Below are positions 1-5,895 of a DNA stretch of 5,895 bases, piece after piece. Origin of the DNA: Gorillibacterium sp. (GTDB taxonomy: Bacteria; Bacillota; Bacilli; Paenibacillales; NBRC-103111); assembly GCA_023511325.1 (NCBI GenBank), contig JAIMBU010000216.1, positions 1 through 5,895 on the forward strand. Direction: 5' to 3'. Made by a program: the position numbers and the translations under genes. The first letter of the stretch is position 1, and each line of letters opens with the position of its first letter. The notes under the pieces are model-generated. The model had not been told where the DNA came from and made no database searches. It worked only from the letters and a program-made list of their open reading frames with translations.

Positions 1-2
1 AC

Positions 3-1499
3 CTAGAACCATACCATACGAAGCTTGTGAACACGTTAAACCAAACAGATGCGCTAGCGCGTGAGAAAACAGATATTGCCGTAGTCGGTATCGGAGTCGT
101 CGATAGTCGGGGAGCAGGTAAAGCCCTGTGGTGGGAGAAAGTGGCTGCTCCCTTTGAATTTCGTAGCGGTTATCCTGAAAATCGCTGGAATAAGGATATC
201 AATGATATTTTTGACGCGGAAGGAAAGATTGAAGCAAGCTTTGTTGAGGATCTCAAATTCCCGAGTATAAAATTTAAAATCCCACCTATCATTCTTCCGG
301 AAATTGATAAAAGTCAGCAACTGGCTCTTATTGCTGCCGGAGAGGCTATTTCCGAATATGGGCAAGAGAAGCTGGAACCTGCGAAAACAGGCATTTACAT
401 TGGCGCTATGTTAGGTCTGGAATCGTCTGTCATGGCAGATTTAAGAATCCGTTTTGTCGAGTATATCGAAATCATCAAGCAGATTCCTCAGTTCAAGAAT
501 CTTCCCGATCATGTCAAGAACGCGATCCTTGAAGATATTACGACCCAATTCAGAAGCTACATACCGAAAGTCGGTGAGGATACTCTACCGGGGTATATGG
601 ACAACATTATCGCCGGAAGGATAGCCAACTTCTTCAATGTCAATGGCCCGAATATGGTGATCGATTCCGATACCACCTCATTTATGAGCGCTTTGGAGCA
701 GGGGATTCTGAGCCTTTCATCGGGAGAAAACAATACGGCTATTGTAGGTGGGGTTCATGCCAATATGACTCCGGAATTTTTAGAGTTCTTCAACATGATC
801 AAGGGCGTGTTCAAGGACAATTGCCCTAAATGTATGACAGGTCTGGGAGAGTTTATACCGGCTGAGGGCTCCGTTTTCTTTGTTCTAAAAAAATACAGCG
901 ATGTAAAACCCGGAGAAAAGGTTTATGCAAGAATCAAAGGGCTGATCGGTGAAGCCGGGTTTGAGCAAAAGGCTACGTACGGCAAGGAGAAAGGGAGAAC
1001 GATAGAGGATCTGCTGGATTACTCACTCTGCTGCAACAGCTTCGGCAATCCTTCGGGAAAACACCAGTTTTACTTTGGTGCCCATTCTGGATTTTTAATG
1101 CTTAAGGCTGTTCTTTCGCTTCATCACAAGGGATTTGGGCAACTTGATCAAGTTGATAGTGAACGGAGTAAAGAAACTCATCTGACAGGCGTCTATTCAC
1201 ACTCCATTTTGGGAGGAGATTATGCGCTTTTGCTGGATACGGCGGATAACGATAACCAACTGCATTCGGTTGCTAGCGAGAAGCTTGGACATGAGCAATC
1301 CTGGTATGTCTCTAGTGTAAAGACTTATTATGCAGGCGATGACGATTTTGACAATTTACGCAGAAAGATAAATAGGGTAGTGGACACGTTAGAAATTTAC
1401 TCTGATTCTCCAGAGGATGTTTTAACCTGCAAGTACAGGCTTGCTGTTGTCTATAAGTCGAACGATGATCTGATGAGGAAGCTGAAAACCATTCAGTAA
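3..1499 (+). CDS. Ketosynthase-like chain-length factor of a Pfa/Hgl-type lipid synthase, 5' end uncertain
   Basis: This is a thiolase-fold beta-ketoacyl synthase homologue. Numbering is from the GTG at 27 (490 aa). The N-terminal strand IAVVGIG is at residues 17-23. EDTLPG (184-189), followed by NIIAGRIANFF, is the block typical of PfaA/HglE-type ketosynthases. The C-terminal SILGGDYALLL (GG at 396-397) matches the usual GFGGTNAHVVLEE end. The nucleophile region reads DSDTTSF where active enzymes have DAACASS, so Cys is Thr216, and no EAHGTGT-like first histidine motif is visible. It therefore probably cannot condense and acts as a CLF partner of a true ketosynthase encoded elsewhere; a chain-initiating decarboxylase is an alternative. 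Residues 400-490 are a post-KS linker containing KYRLAVV. The frame is open to the window edge, and GTG 27 has no convincing ribosome binding site, so the domain may be the C-terminal part of a longer KS-CLF protein. Family is certain; CLF role is likely. Confidence 0.85.
   Translation, partial: LEPYHTKLVNTLNQTDALAREKTDIAVVGIGVVDSRGAGKALWWEKVAAPFEFRSGYPENRWNKDINDIFDAEGKIEASFVEDLKFPSIKFKIPPIILPEIDKSQQLALIAAGEAISEYGQEKLEPAKTGIYIGAMLGLESSVMADLRIRFVEYIEIIKQIPQFKNLPDHVKNAILEDITTQFRSYIPKVGEDTLPGYMDNIIAGRIANFFNVNGPNMVIDSDTTSFMSALEQGILSLSSGENNTAIVGGVHANMTPEFLEFFNMIKGVFKDNCPKCMTGLGEFIPAEGSVFFVLKKYSDVKPGEKVYARIKGLIGEAGFEQKATYGKEKGRTIEDLLDYSLCCNSFGNPSGKHQFYFGAHSGFLMLKAVLSLHHKGFGQLDQVDSERSKETHLTGVYSHSILGGDYALLLDTADNDNQLHSVASEKLGHEQSWYVSSVKTYYAGDDDFDNLRRKINRVVDTLEIYSDSPEDVLTCKYRLAVVYKSNDDLMRKLKTIQ
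672..674 (+). other. Thr codon replacing the ketosynthase catalytic Cys
   Basis: Aligning VIDSDTTSFMSAL with the usual VVDAACASSLVAL without gaps places Thr216 (ACC) at the nucleophile position. The flanking Asp and the following helix are kept, so the alignment is secure. Loss of the Cys is the sequence hallmark of CLF-type subunits. Confidence 0.8.
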
Positions 1500-1527
1500 T
1501 GTGATGTCTATCAAAAAAAGCGAAGCG

Positions 1528-1536
1528 AAAGGTGGA
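1528..1536 (+). promoter_or_regulatory. Ribosome binding site deciding the AOS start
   Basis: AAAGGTGGA is one mismatch from the ideal AAAGGAGG core and lies 6 nt before ATG 1543. The upstream in-frame candidates GTG 1501 and ATG 1504 have only a GAGGAA at 1475-1480, over 20 nt away, so ATG 1543 is the better start. Confidence 0.7.
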
Positions 1537-1542
1537 ATTTTA

Positions 1543-2754
1543 ATGTTGAAAACCGCGCCAGTGACAAATGGTTACGAAGAGGACTTCGCCACATTCTTAG
1601 CTCCGATTAAAGAGGGGAAAAGGCAAGATATGTACGTTTTTGAGCCCCCCTTTGAAGGTCCGCAAGCAGGGAAAACAGGTTATAACGGCAAGCAGGTCAT
1701 TATGCTTACTTCGAATAATTATCTTGGGCTGTCTACACACCCAGAAGTCATTCAAGCTATGAAGGATGCGCTTGATGTATATGGATCGGGAACCTGTGGA
1801 GCAAGACTGCATAATGGAACGACGCTTTTGCATAAGAAGCTGGAGGAGCGGGTCGCAGAGTATTTGCGCACGGAGGATGCTGTGGTAGTGGGCACCGGAT
1901 ATATGACGAATCTGGCGGCAATCACCTCTTTGGCTTCAGATGAGAAGACAGTGATCATTACCGATCAGTTGAATCACATGAGCATTGTCGATGGGATTAA
2001 AATGTCCAATGGCCAGGTTAGAATTTTCGAACATAACAATATGGAGAAGCTTGAATACATATTGACCAAAAGCGATTCCTTCAAAAAGAAGCTGATTGTT
2101 GTGGATGGCGTGTATTCCATGGATGGAGATCTTGCCAAGCTGGACAAAATCGTAGAACTTGCTGAAAAATACGACGCAAGCATCATGGTTGACGAAGCAC
2201 ATTCCCTTGGCTTCTTTGGGGCTACGGGTCGTGGAGTGTCCGAGCACTTTAACGTTGAGAATAAGGTGCATATTAAAATGGCTACGTTTAGTAAGACTGC
2301 CGCAGGCGTCGGTGGATGCATAGCTTCCGACAAAAATACATGCGATTATATCAAGCACAATGCCCACCAGTATATCTTTAGTGCAAGCATGCCGCCGTCT
2401 AATATTGCCGGAGTGATCAAAGCCTTGGAGCTGATCGAGAAGGAAACATGGAGAAAGGAAAAGCTCTGGCATAATACCTTCCGTTTTAGAAGGGGATTGT
2501 TGGAGCTCGGGTATGACATTCAGAATAGTCTGTCGCCAGTTATCCCCATTCATATAGGAGATGACCTAACGACAATGAAAATGACCAAAATGCTGCTGGC
2601 GGAGGGGGTATATATTGCAACTGCTATATTCCCCGCCGTTCCCATGAACAAGGCCAGGTTCAGAGCAACTATTACCTCTTCCTTAAGTGACGAGGAAATC
2701 GATATCGCCCTTGACAAGCTTGAAAAATGCGGCAAAGAATTCGGTATTATCTAA
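1543..2754 (+). CDS. PLP-dependent alpha-oxoamine synthase (decarboxylative amino acid-acyl condensation)
   Basis: This fold-type I PLP enzyme belongs to the family of 8-amino-7-oxononanoate synthase, 2-amino-3-ketobutyrate CoA ligase and serine palmitoyltransferase. From ATG 1543 it has 403 aa, the usual family length. Visible motifs are the N-terminal TSNNYLGLSTHPEV, the glycine-rich GSGTCGARLHNGTTLLH, VGTGYMTN at the phosphate site, the PLP-stacking His145 in DQLNHMSIVDG, Asp217 (pyridine nitrogen) in MVDEAHS, and the Schiff-base Lys251 in TFSKTAAGVGG. All catalytic residues are present, so it should be active. Known members join an amino acid to an acyl thioester with loss of CO2, giving an alpha-amino ketone. 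It lies 43 nt after the CLF gene and 16 nt before the AT-ACP-KR gene, so it is almost certainly part of the synthase and probably takes its acyl chain from the ACPs. The amino acid used cannot be read from the sequence. A longer form starting at 1501 or 1504 is possible but has a poorer ribosome site. BioF or Kbl housekeeping roles are unlikely here. Confidence 0.9.
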   Translation: MLKTAPVTNGYEEDFATFLAPIKEGKRQDMYVFEPPFEGPQAGKTGYNGKQVIMLTSNNYLGLSTHPEVIQAMKDALDVYGSGTCGARLHNGTTLLHKKLEERVAEYLRTEDAVVVGTGYMTNLAAITSLASDEKTVIITDQLNHMSIVDGIKMSNGQVRIFEHNNMEKLEYILTKSDSFKKKLIVVDGVYSMDGDLAKLDKIVELAEKYDASIMVDEAHSLGFFGATGRGVSEHFNVENKVHIKMATFSKTAAGVGGCIASDKNTCDYIKHNAHQYIFSASMPPSNIAGVIKALELIEKETWRKEKLWHNTFRFRRGLLELGYDIQNSLSPVIPIHIGDDLTTMKMTKMLLAEGVYIATAIFPAVPMNKARFRATITSSLSDEEIDIALDKLEKCGKEFGII

Positions 2755-2759
2755 AGGAG
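2753..2759 (+). promoter_or_regulatory. Ribosome binding site overlapping the AOS stop codon
   Basis: AAAGGAG begins inside the TAA stop of the AOS gene and lies 11 nt before ATG 2771. The overlap implies coupled translation of the two genes and supports ATG 2771, although ATG 2777 (third codon) cannot be excluded. Confidence 0.75.
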
Positions 2760-2770
2760 ATGACAAACGG

Positions 2771-5700
2771 ATGAATATGACAGCGATCAACTATAGCTTG
2801 CTCGAATCCCAGGGCATCTATTTAAGCGAAAGCCCAATGCCGAAAGTGAACAAGACCGTATTTCTGTTTACTGGACATGGATCCCAATATCCCAATATGT
2901 TGAAGCAGCTTGCCGAAATTCATCCTGTCGTCAAGGATACGCTTAATGAAGCGGATGAAGTATACAAAAAGTTAACCGGCAAGAAGCTGACTGATTTGAT
3001 TTTTTATGATGATGAGGAGCGAAAGCTTGTTGTTGAGAAAAAAATGTTAACAGCAGAGGTTATGCAGCCCTCGATTATCATGGCGAATATCGCGATTTAT
3101 CGATTGATGAAGACCCTAAGCAGAGAAGTGGATTTCCATCTGGGTCACAGTCTCGGAGAAGTAGCCGCACTTGCCGCAGCTGATGTGGTTTCTTTTGCCG
3201 ATGCTTTGAAGATCGCTTACTACCGGGCAATTTCCTTGAACAAAATTAACAGATCCGCAAGGGGCTCAATGATCAGCCTTAAGGCAAGCCGGGAAAGCGC
3301 CGAACTGAAAAGGGTGCTTGAGGGCATCGATGATTATTACATCATCAGTCTTCATAATTCGCCTGATCAGGTTGTCATTTCTGGTACGCTCCAAGCAATA
3401 GATAAGATCGCAGCAAACTCTGAGGTGGAGAAGGTAACCTGCAACAAGCTTGCGGTTTCACATGCCTTCCACTCAAAGCTTCTGGAACCAGCGGTGAAAT
3501 ATTATCATAAGAGGCTTCTGGAGTTTACGTTCCAACCGCCGAAGGTAAAAGTGTTTTCTACGATATTGGGCGATTTTTACAACGATCACCAGTTCACAAC
3601 CGAAACCATGGCCTCCCTATTATCAAGCCAGCTCGTCCAGCCTTTTAGCTTTTGCGACATCGTTTCAAGGCTACATGAAGAGCATGGTGCAAACTTATTT
3701 ATAGAGGTAGGACCAAAGGATATCCTGACCAAGCTTGTTAAAAACATACTGAATGGTAAGCAGATATACGCCCATGCGTCCAATGTAGCTGCCGTCGGTG
3801 ATGAAGCTTCTCTTGAACGGGTCATCGCTTATTTGACCGTGAATAAGTTGGTTGGTCCTTCCCATGAGGAAGTAGCGTTTGAACCGAAAGTGGAGCTCAG
3901 CGCAGGGGTTAATCAGACTGGGGTCGAGGAAACGATCAAGGCTATCGTTCAATTGGCAACAGGCTATCCCTTACACTATATTTCCATTTCGGCTATGCCT
4001 GTCAAGCTGGAGCTAGCATTGACCAACCAGGTATTCAAAACAATCATTGAGAAGATCCGGGCTGAATTTGTCTTGGATGAACATGCCATCCCGCTGGATG
4101 ACAACATATCTTTACGGACAATTGCCAGTACAATTAGATCAAAGCTAGGGCTGACAGATGCTGATCAACTATCTGTCCTTTCAGCCGAATTGAAATCCGC
4201 AGTGGTGTTACAGAAGGTAGAGTTACGGCAGCCCACTGTCGAAGCAGGTACTGCTTCGGCGACTGTAGCTTCGAACACCTCTGCAATCAGCAACAGTGAG
4301 GTTGAAGTCAAGGTAAAGGAGATTATTCAGGTAAAGACAGGATACCCGGTTGAAATGCTGGAAGGGGAGCTCGACCTGGAAGCGGACCTGGGCATTGATT
4401 CAGTCAAGCAGGCTGAGATCTTCGTGCAGATTAGGGAAGCTTTTGACTATGAAGTAAACCCCGATCTCAACATTAAACAGTTCAATACCATCTATAAGAT
4501 CGTAGAGTATACCTTAAGCCGCCTAGAAGAGTCGAAGGTAAAAGCAGGAAGTGGTGTCGGGCAAGCATCCATAAGTAGTACTCCGGCTCAACCCGCAATC
4601 AGTCTACAAGAAGTGGAGACTCAGGTTAAGAAGATTATTCAGGTAAAGACGGGATACCCGGTTGAAATGCTGGAAGGGGAGCTCGACCTAGAAGCGGACC
4701 TGGGCATTGATTCGGTCAAGCAGGCTGAGATCTTCGTGCAGATCAGGGAAGCATTTGATTATGAAGTAAACCCCGATCTCAACATCAAGCAGTTTAACAC
4801 CATCCACAAAATCATAGCGTATACCTTGAGCCGACTGGAAGAGTCGAAGGTAGAGGCAGGGAGCGACGTTCTGGAGGCATCTATAAGTGCTGCTCCGGTT
4901 CAACCTGCATTTAGTCAACAAGAGGTAGAGGCCCAGGTTAAGAGGATTGTTCAAGTAAAGACAGGATACCCGGTCGAGATGCTGGAAGGGGAACTCGATC
5001 TGGAAGCGGACCTGGGCATTGATTCAGTCAAGCAGGCTGAGATCTTCGTGCAGATCAGGGAAATATTTGGCTATGAGGTAAACCCCGACCTCAACATCAA
5101 GCAGTTCAACACCATCCATAAGATTGTCGCGTACACCATAAGCCGCATTGAGGATAATCCCTCCAGCGCTGTGGAGACAAAAAGCAAGGAATTGACGGAT
5201 GAGCAGCTTTACGAAAAGCTGCAAAAGTATAGCAACGCTCAAGTGACATTACGCTATGTGCCTGTAACGGTAGAACGGGAATACGATGAAGCTGACGGAA
5301 GGAAGTTTTTGTTCAAGGGCAAGAGCTTTATTGTCATTGAGGATAGGCTGGGCGGAGAAGTCACCGCAAAGCTAACGGATATGATCACCCATCAGGGTGC
5401 GGAAGTGAGTGTCATTTCCCCAGATCCGGAGCGGTATGGAGCCGCAGGCATACGAACAGATTTTGCTAACCTTGAACGCTTTAAAAAATCCCTTGAAGAA
5501 GCCAAGGACAGGCTGAAGGATGTGCATGGATTTATTTATCTGTATCCCTTGTCTCAAGAATTTTCCTATTTTGATTCTGAGGATGAACAATGGGCAAAGG
5601 AAGTGGACAACAATTTTAACCTGCTGTTCTATACGGCTAAAGCCGTATACGAATCTATTGAAAAGCACGGCTTGGAAGCGGGATGTTTTGCCGCAACCAA

Positions 5701-5895
5701 CATTGGCGGTGTCTTCGGGATAGAAAAGGAAACCTCATTCAATCCATTAGGAGCTTTAACAACGGGTTTCTTCAAAAGTATGGAGAAGGAAGTAGAGTCC
5801 TTTAGCGGAAAAGTGGTCGATTTGACGGATTCATCAAACAGCCAGCATGCAGCCGAGATCCTTCTGCAGGAATTCAGTCTGATCGAAGAGCTGAT
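2771..5895 (+). CDS. Multidomain lipid/polyketide synthase subunit AT-(ACP*)-ACP-ACP-ACP-KR, 3' partial
   Basis: The frame is open from ATG 2771 to the window end (1041 complete codons) with no stop. Domain order: AT (about residues 28-345; nucleophile Ser127), a degenerate carrier domain (385-460; Asn419 in place of Ser), three ACPs (511-587, 615-691, 719-795; phosphopantetheine Ser544, Ser648, Ser752), then the N-terminal structural part of a ketoreductase (about 828 to the end). This order, without an N-terminal ketosynthase, matches the C-terminal part of PfaA and HglE-like synthases. The protein would supply malonyl extender units, hold the growing chain and reduce the beta-keto group, acting in the cytoplasm with the CLF-like protein and an outside ketosynthase. 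The ACP motif LGIDSVKQAEIF is of the IDxVKQ variety common in Hgl-like secondary lipid synthases. The catalytic KR half, and possibly dehydratase domains, would lie beyond the window. It needs a 4'-phosphopantetheinyl transferase, which is not encoded here. Confidence 0.92.
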   Translation, partial: MNMTAINYSLLESQGIYLSESPMPKVNKTVFLFTGHGSQYPNMLKQLAEIHPVVKDTLNEADEVYKKLTGKKLTDLIFYDDEERKLVVEKKMLTAEVMQPSIIMANIAIYRLMKTLSREVDFHLGHSLGEVAALAAADVVSFADALKIAYYRAISLNKINRSARGSMISLKASRESAELKRVLEGIDDYYIISLHNSPDQVVISGTLQAIDKIAANSEVEKVTCNKLAVSHAFHSKLLEPAVKYYHKRLLEFTFQPPKVKVFSTILGDFYNDHQFTTETMASLLSSQLVQPFSFCDIVSRLHEEHGANLFIEVGPKDILTKLVKNILNGKQIYAHASNVAAVGDEASLERVIAYLTVNKLVGPSHEEVAFEPKVELSAGVNQTGVEETIKAIVQLATGYPLHYISISAMPVKLELALTNQVFKTIIEKIRAEFVLDEHAIPLDDNISLRTIASTIRSKLGLTDADQLSVLSAELKSAVVLQKVELRQPTVEAGTASATVASNTSAISNSEVEVKVKEIIQVKTGYPVEMLEGELDLEADLGIDSVKQAEIFVQIREAFDYEVNPDLNIKQFNTIYKIVEYTLSRLEESKVKAGSGVGQASISSTPAQPAISLQEVETQVKKIIQVKTGYPVEMLEGELDLEADLGIDSVKQAEIFVQIREAFDYEVNPDLNIKQFNTIHKIIAYTLSRLEESKVEAGSDVLEASISAAPVQPAFSQQEVEAQVKRIVQVKTGYPVEMLEGELDLEADLGIDSVKQAEIFVQIREIFGYEVNPDLNIKQFNTIHKIVAYTISRIEDNPSSAVETKSKELTDEQLYEKLQKYSNAQVTLRYVPVTVEREYDEADGRKFLFKGKSFIVIEDRLGGEVTAKLTDMITHQGAEVSVISPDPERYGAAGIRTDFANLERFKKSLEEAKDRLKDVHGFIYLYPLSQEFSYFDSEDEQWAKEVDNNFNLLFYTAKAVYESIEKHGLEAGCFAATNIGGVFGIEKETSFNPLGALTTGFFKSMEKEVESFSGKVVDLTDSSNSQHAAEILLQEFSLIEEL
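2852..3805 (+). other. Acyltransferase domain, malonyl-type
   Basis: The domain starts with FLFTGHGSQY (residues 31-40), where most relatives have GQGSQ. The nucleophile elbow is GHSLGE with Ser127. Arg152 in YYRAISL sits where the carboxylate-binding Arg of malonyl transferases lies. HAFHS (231-235) gives catalytic His234 and the HAF signature associated with malonyl rather than methylmalonyl specificity. EVGP (312-315) closes the core. All catalytic residues are present, so an active malonyl-CoA:ACP transferase is expected. Confidence 0.88.
3923..4150 (+). other. Degenerate acyl-carrier-like domain lacking the phosphopantetheine Ser
   Basis: Residues 385-460 align with the downstream ACPs almost without gaps: VEETIKAIVQLATGYP against VEVKVKEIIQVKTGYP, and IEKIRAEF against FVQIREAF. 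In the LGIDSVKQ position the sequence is LALTNQVFK, so the attachment Ser is Asn419 (codon 4025-4027) and the GxDS motif is gone. It therefore cannot be pantetheinylated there. It may be a dead carrier kept as a structural spacer or docking element. Its C-terminal part, IPLDDNISLRTI, resembles the IPRDENLKLRD-type ending that I recall for relatives' ACPs, hinting that it descends from an older carrier than the three-copy array. Confidence 0.72.
4301..4531 (+). other. Acyl carrier domain 1 of the array
   Basis: Residues 511-587 form a complete carrier domain with ADLGIDSVKQAEIF and attachment Ser544 (codon 4400-4402). An Ala/Ser/Thr-rich linker of about 50 residues precedes it and separates it from the degenerate carrier. 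Confidence 0.9.
4613..4843 (+). other. Acyl carrier domain 2 of the array
   Basis: Residues 615-691 carry attachment Ser648 (codon 4712-4714), exactly 104 residues after the first. Compared with domain 1 over 228 nt I count about 20 mismatches by eye, many of them silent. Confidence 0.9.
4925..5155 (+). other. Acyl carrier domain 3 of the array
   Basis: Residues 719-795 carry attachment Ser752 (codon 5024-5026), again 104 residues after the previous one. Its helix after the attachment site (IREIFGYE) differs slightly from IREAFDYE of the other two. The linker after it is unrelated to the inter-ACP linkers and leads into the ketoreductase. Confidence 0.9.
5252..5895 (+). other. Ketoreductase, structural N-terminal subdomain (partial)
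   Basis: From RYVPVTVER (residue 828) the sequence follows the catalytically silent Rossmann half of PfaA/HglE-type KR domains: a first strand FIVIEDRLGGE (853-863), a strand GFIYLYPL, an alpha-helical FNLLFYTAKAV, a strand CFAATNIGGVFG, and NPLGALTTGFFKSMEKE leading to VVDLTD. The glycine-rich NADPH motif and the Ser/Tyr/Lys catalytic residues of the second half would lie beyond the window, so activity cannot be judged. Confidence 0.75.

Larger units (their letters stand above)
4301..5155 (+). repeat. In-frame tandem repeat, 312-bp period, three copies encoding ACPs
   Basis: Copies begin at 4301, 4613 and 4925. The unit is an ACP plus its linker, because the two inter-ACP linkers are also homologous (KVKAGSGV/KVEAGSDV and AQPAISLQEVE/VQPAFSQQEVE). 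A core of about 60 nt around the attachment Ser has only about two variable positions across all three copies. The third copy lacks the repeated linker. Confidence 0.9.

Noticed and set aside
1500..1542. Possible promoter or terminator between the CLF and AOS genes
   Set aside because: The gap is only 43 nt, with an A-run and a ribosome binding site but no hairpin or convincing -35/-10 pair.
1936..2553. Long antisense open frame (205 codons) opposite the AOS gene
   Set aside because: It mirrors a strongly conserved, motif-complete AOS coding frame, and its translation has no recognisable domain. It is a shadow.
1543..2754. Assignment as housekeeping bioF or kbl
   Set aside because: The motifs are family-wide and do not separate these enzymes. 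The operon context with a lipid synthase and the absence of biotin or threonine-degradation genes argue for a specialised AOS, so no symbol is given.
4301..5155. Regular repeats considered as a CRISPR array or mobile-element repeat
   Set aside because: The period is 312 bp, the units are in frame and each encodes a complete ACP with its Ser. There are no short palindromic repeats or unique spacers.
4688..5242. Antisense open frames with similar sequence at 4688-4954 and 5024-5242
   Set aside because: They resemble each other only because they lie opposite repeated ACP copies. They are not genes.
5520..5723. Sense-strand open frame of 67 codons within the KR region
   Set aside because: It overlaps the synthase frame out of phase, lacks a ribosome site and its product resembles nothing I know.

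Overview
The window is one operon segment, all on the + strand, encoding part of an iterative lipid/polyketide synthase of the polyunsaturated-fatty-acid (Pfa) / heterocyst-glycolipid (HglE) 'secondary lipid' type. The moderate GC content, strong AAGGAGG-like ribosome binding sites and tight gene spacing suggest a Firmicute, possibly a Paenibacillus-like bacterium. That placement is an inference from style; there is no rRNA or other marker here.

Layout: (1) Positions 1-1499 hold a ketosynthase-fold protein of Pfa/Hgl type whose catalytic Cys is replaced by Thr, so it looks like a chain-length-factor (CLF) subunit or domain. Its 5' end may lie outside the window. (2) Positions 1543-2754 hold a stand-alone PLP-dependent alpha-oxoamine synthase (AOS; BioF/Kbl/serine palmitoyltransferase family) with all its key PLP residues. 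(3) Positions 2771-5895 hold a large multidomain subunit, cut by the window end. Its order is malonyl-type acyltransferase (AT), a degenerate carrier domain with Asn in place of the phosphopantetheine Ser, three nearly identical acyl carrier protein (ACP) domains in a 312-bp tandem array, and the structural half of a ketoreductase (KR). No stretch over 300 bases lacks a gene.

Proposed joint function (inference): the AT loads malonyl units on the three ACPs. A ketosynthase outside the window, paired with the CLF-like protein, extends the chain, and the KR (and probably further domains downstream) processes it. The AOS would then release the chain by decarboxylative condensation with an amino acid, giving a long-chain alpha-amino ketone, that is, a sphingoid-like or amine-headed lipid. 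The most notable points are the AOS gene sitting exactly where relatives have a continuous KS/CLF-to-AT linker, the fossil-like fourth carrier domain, and the homogenised ACP array.
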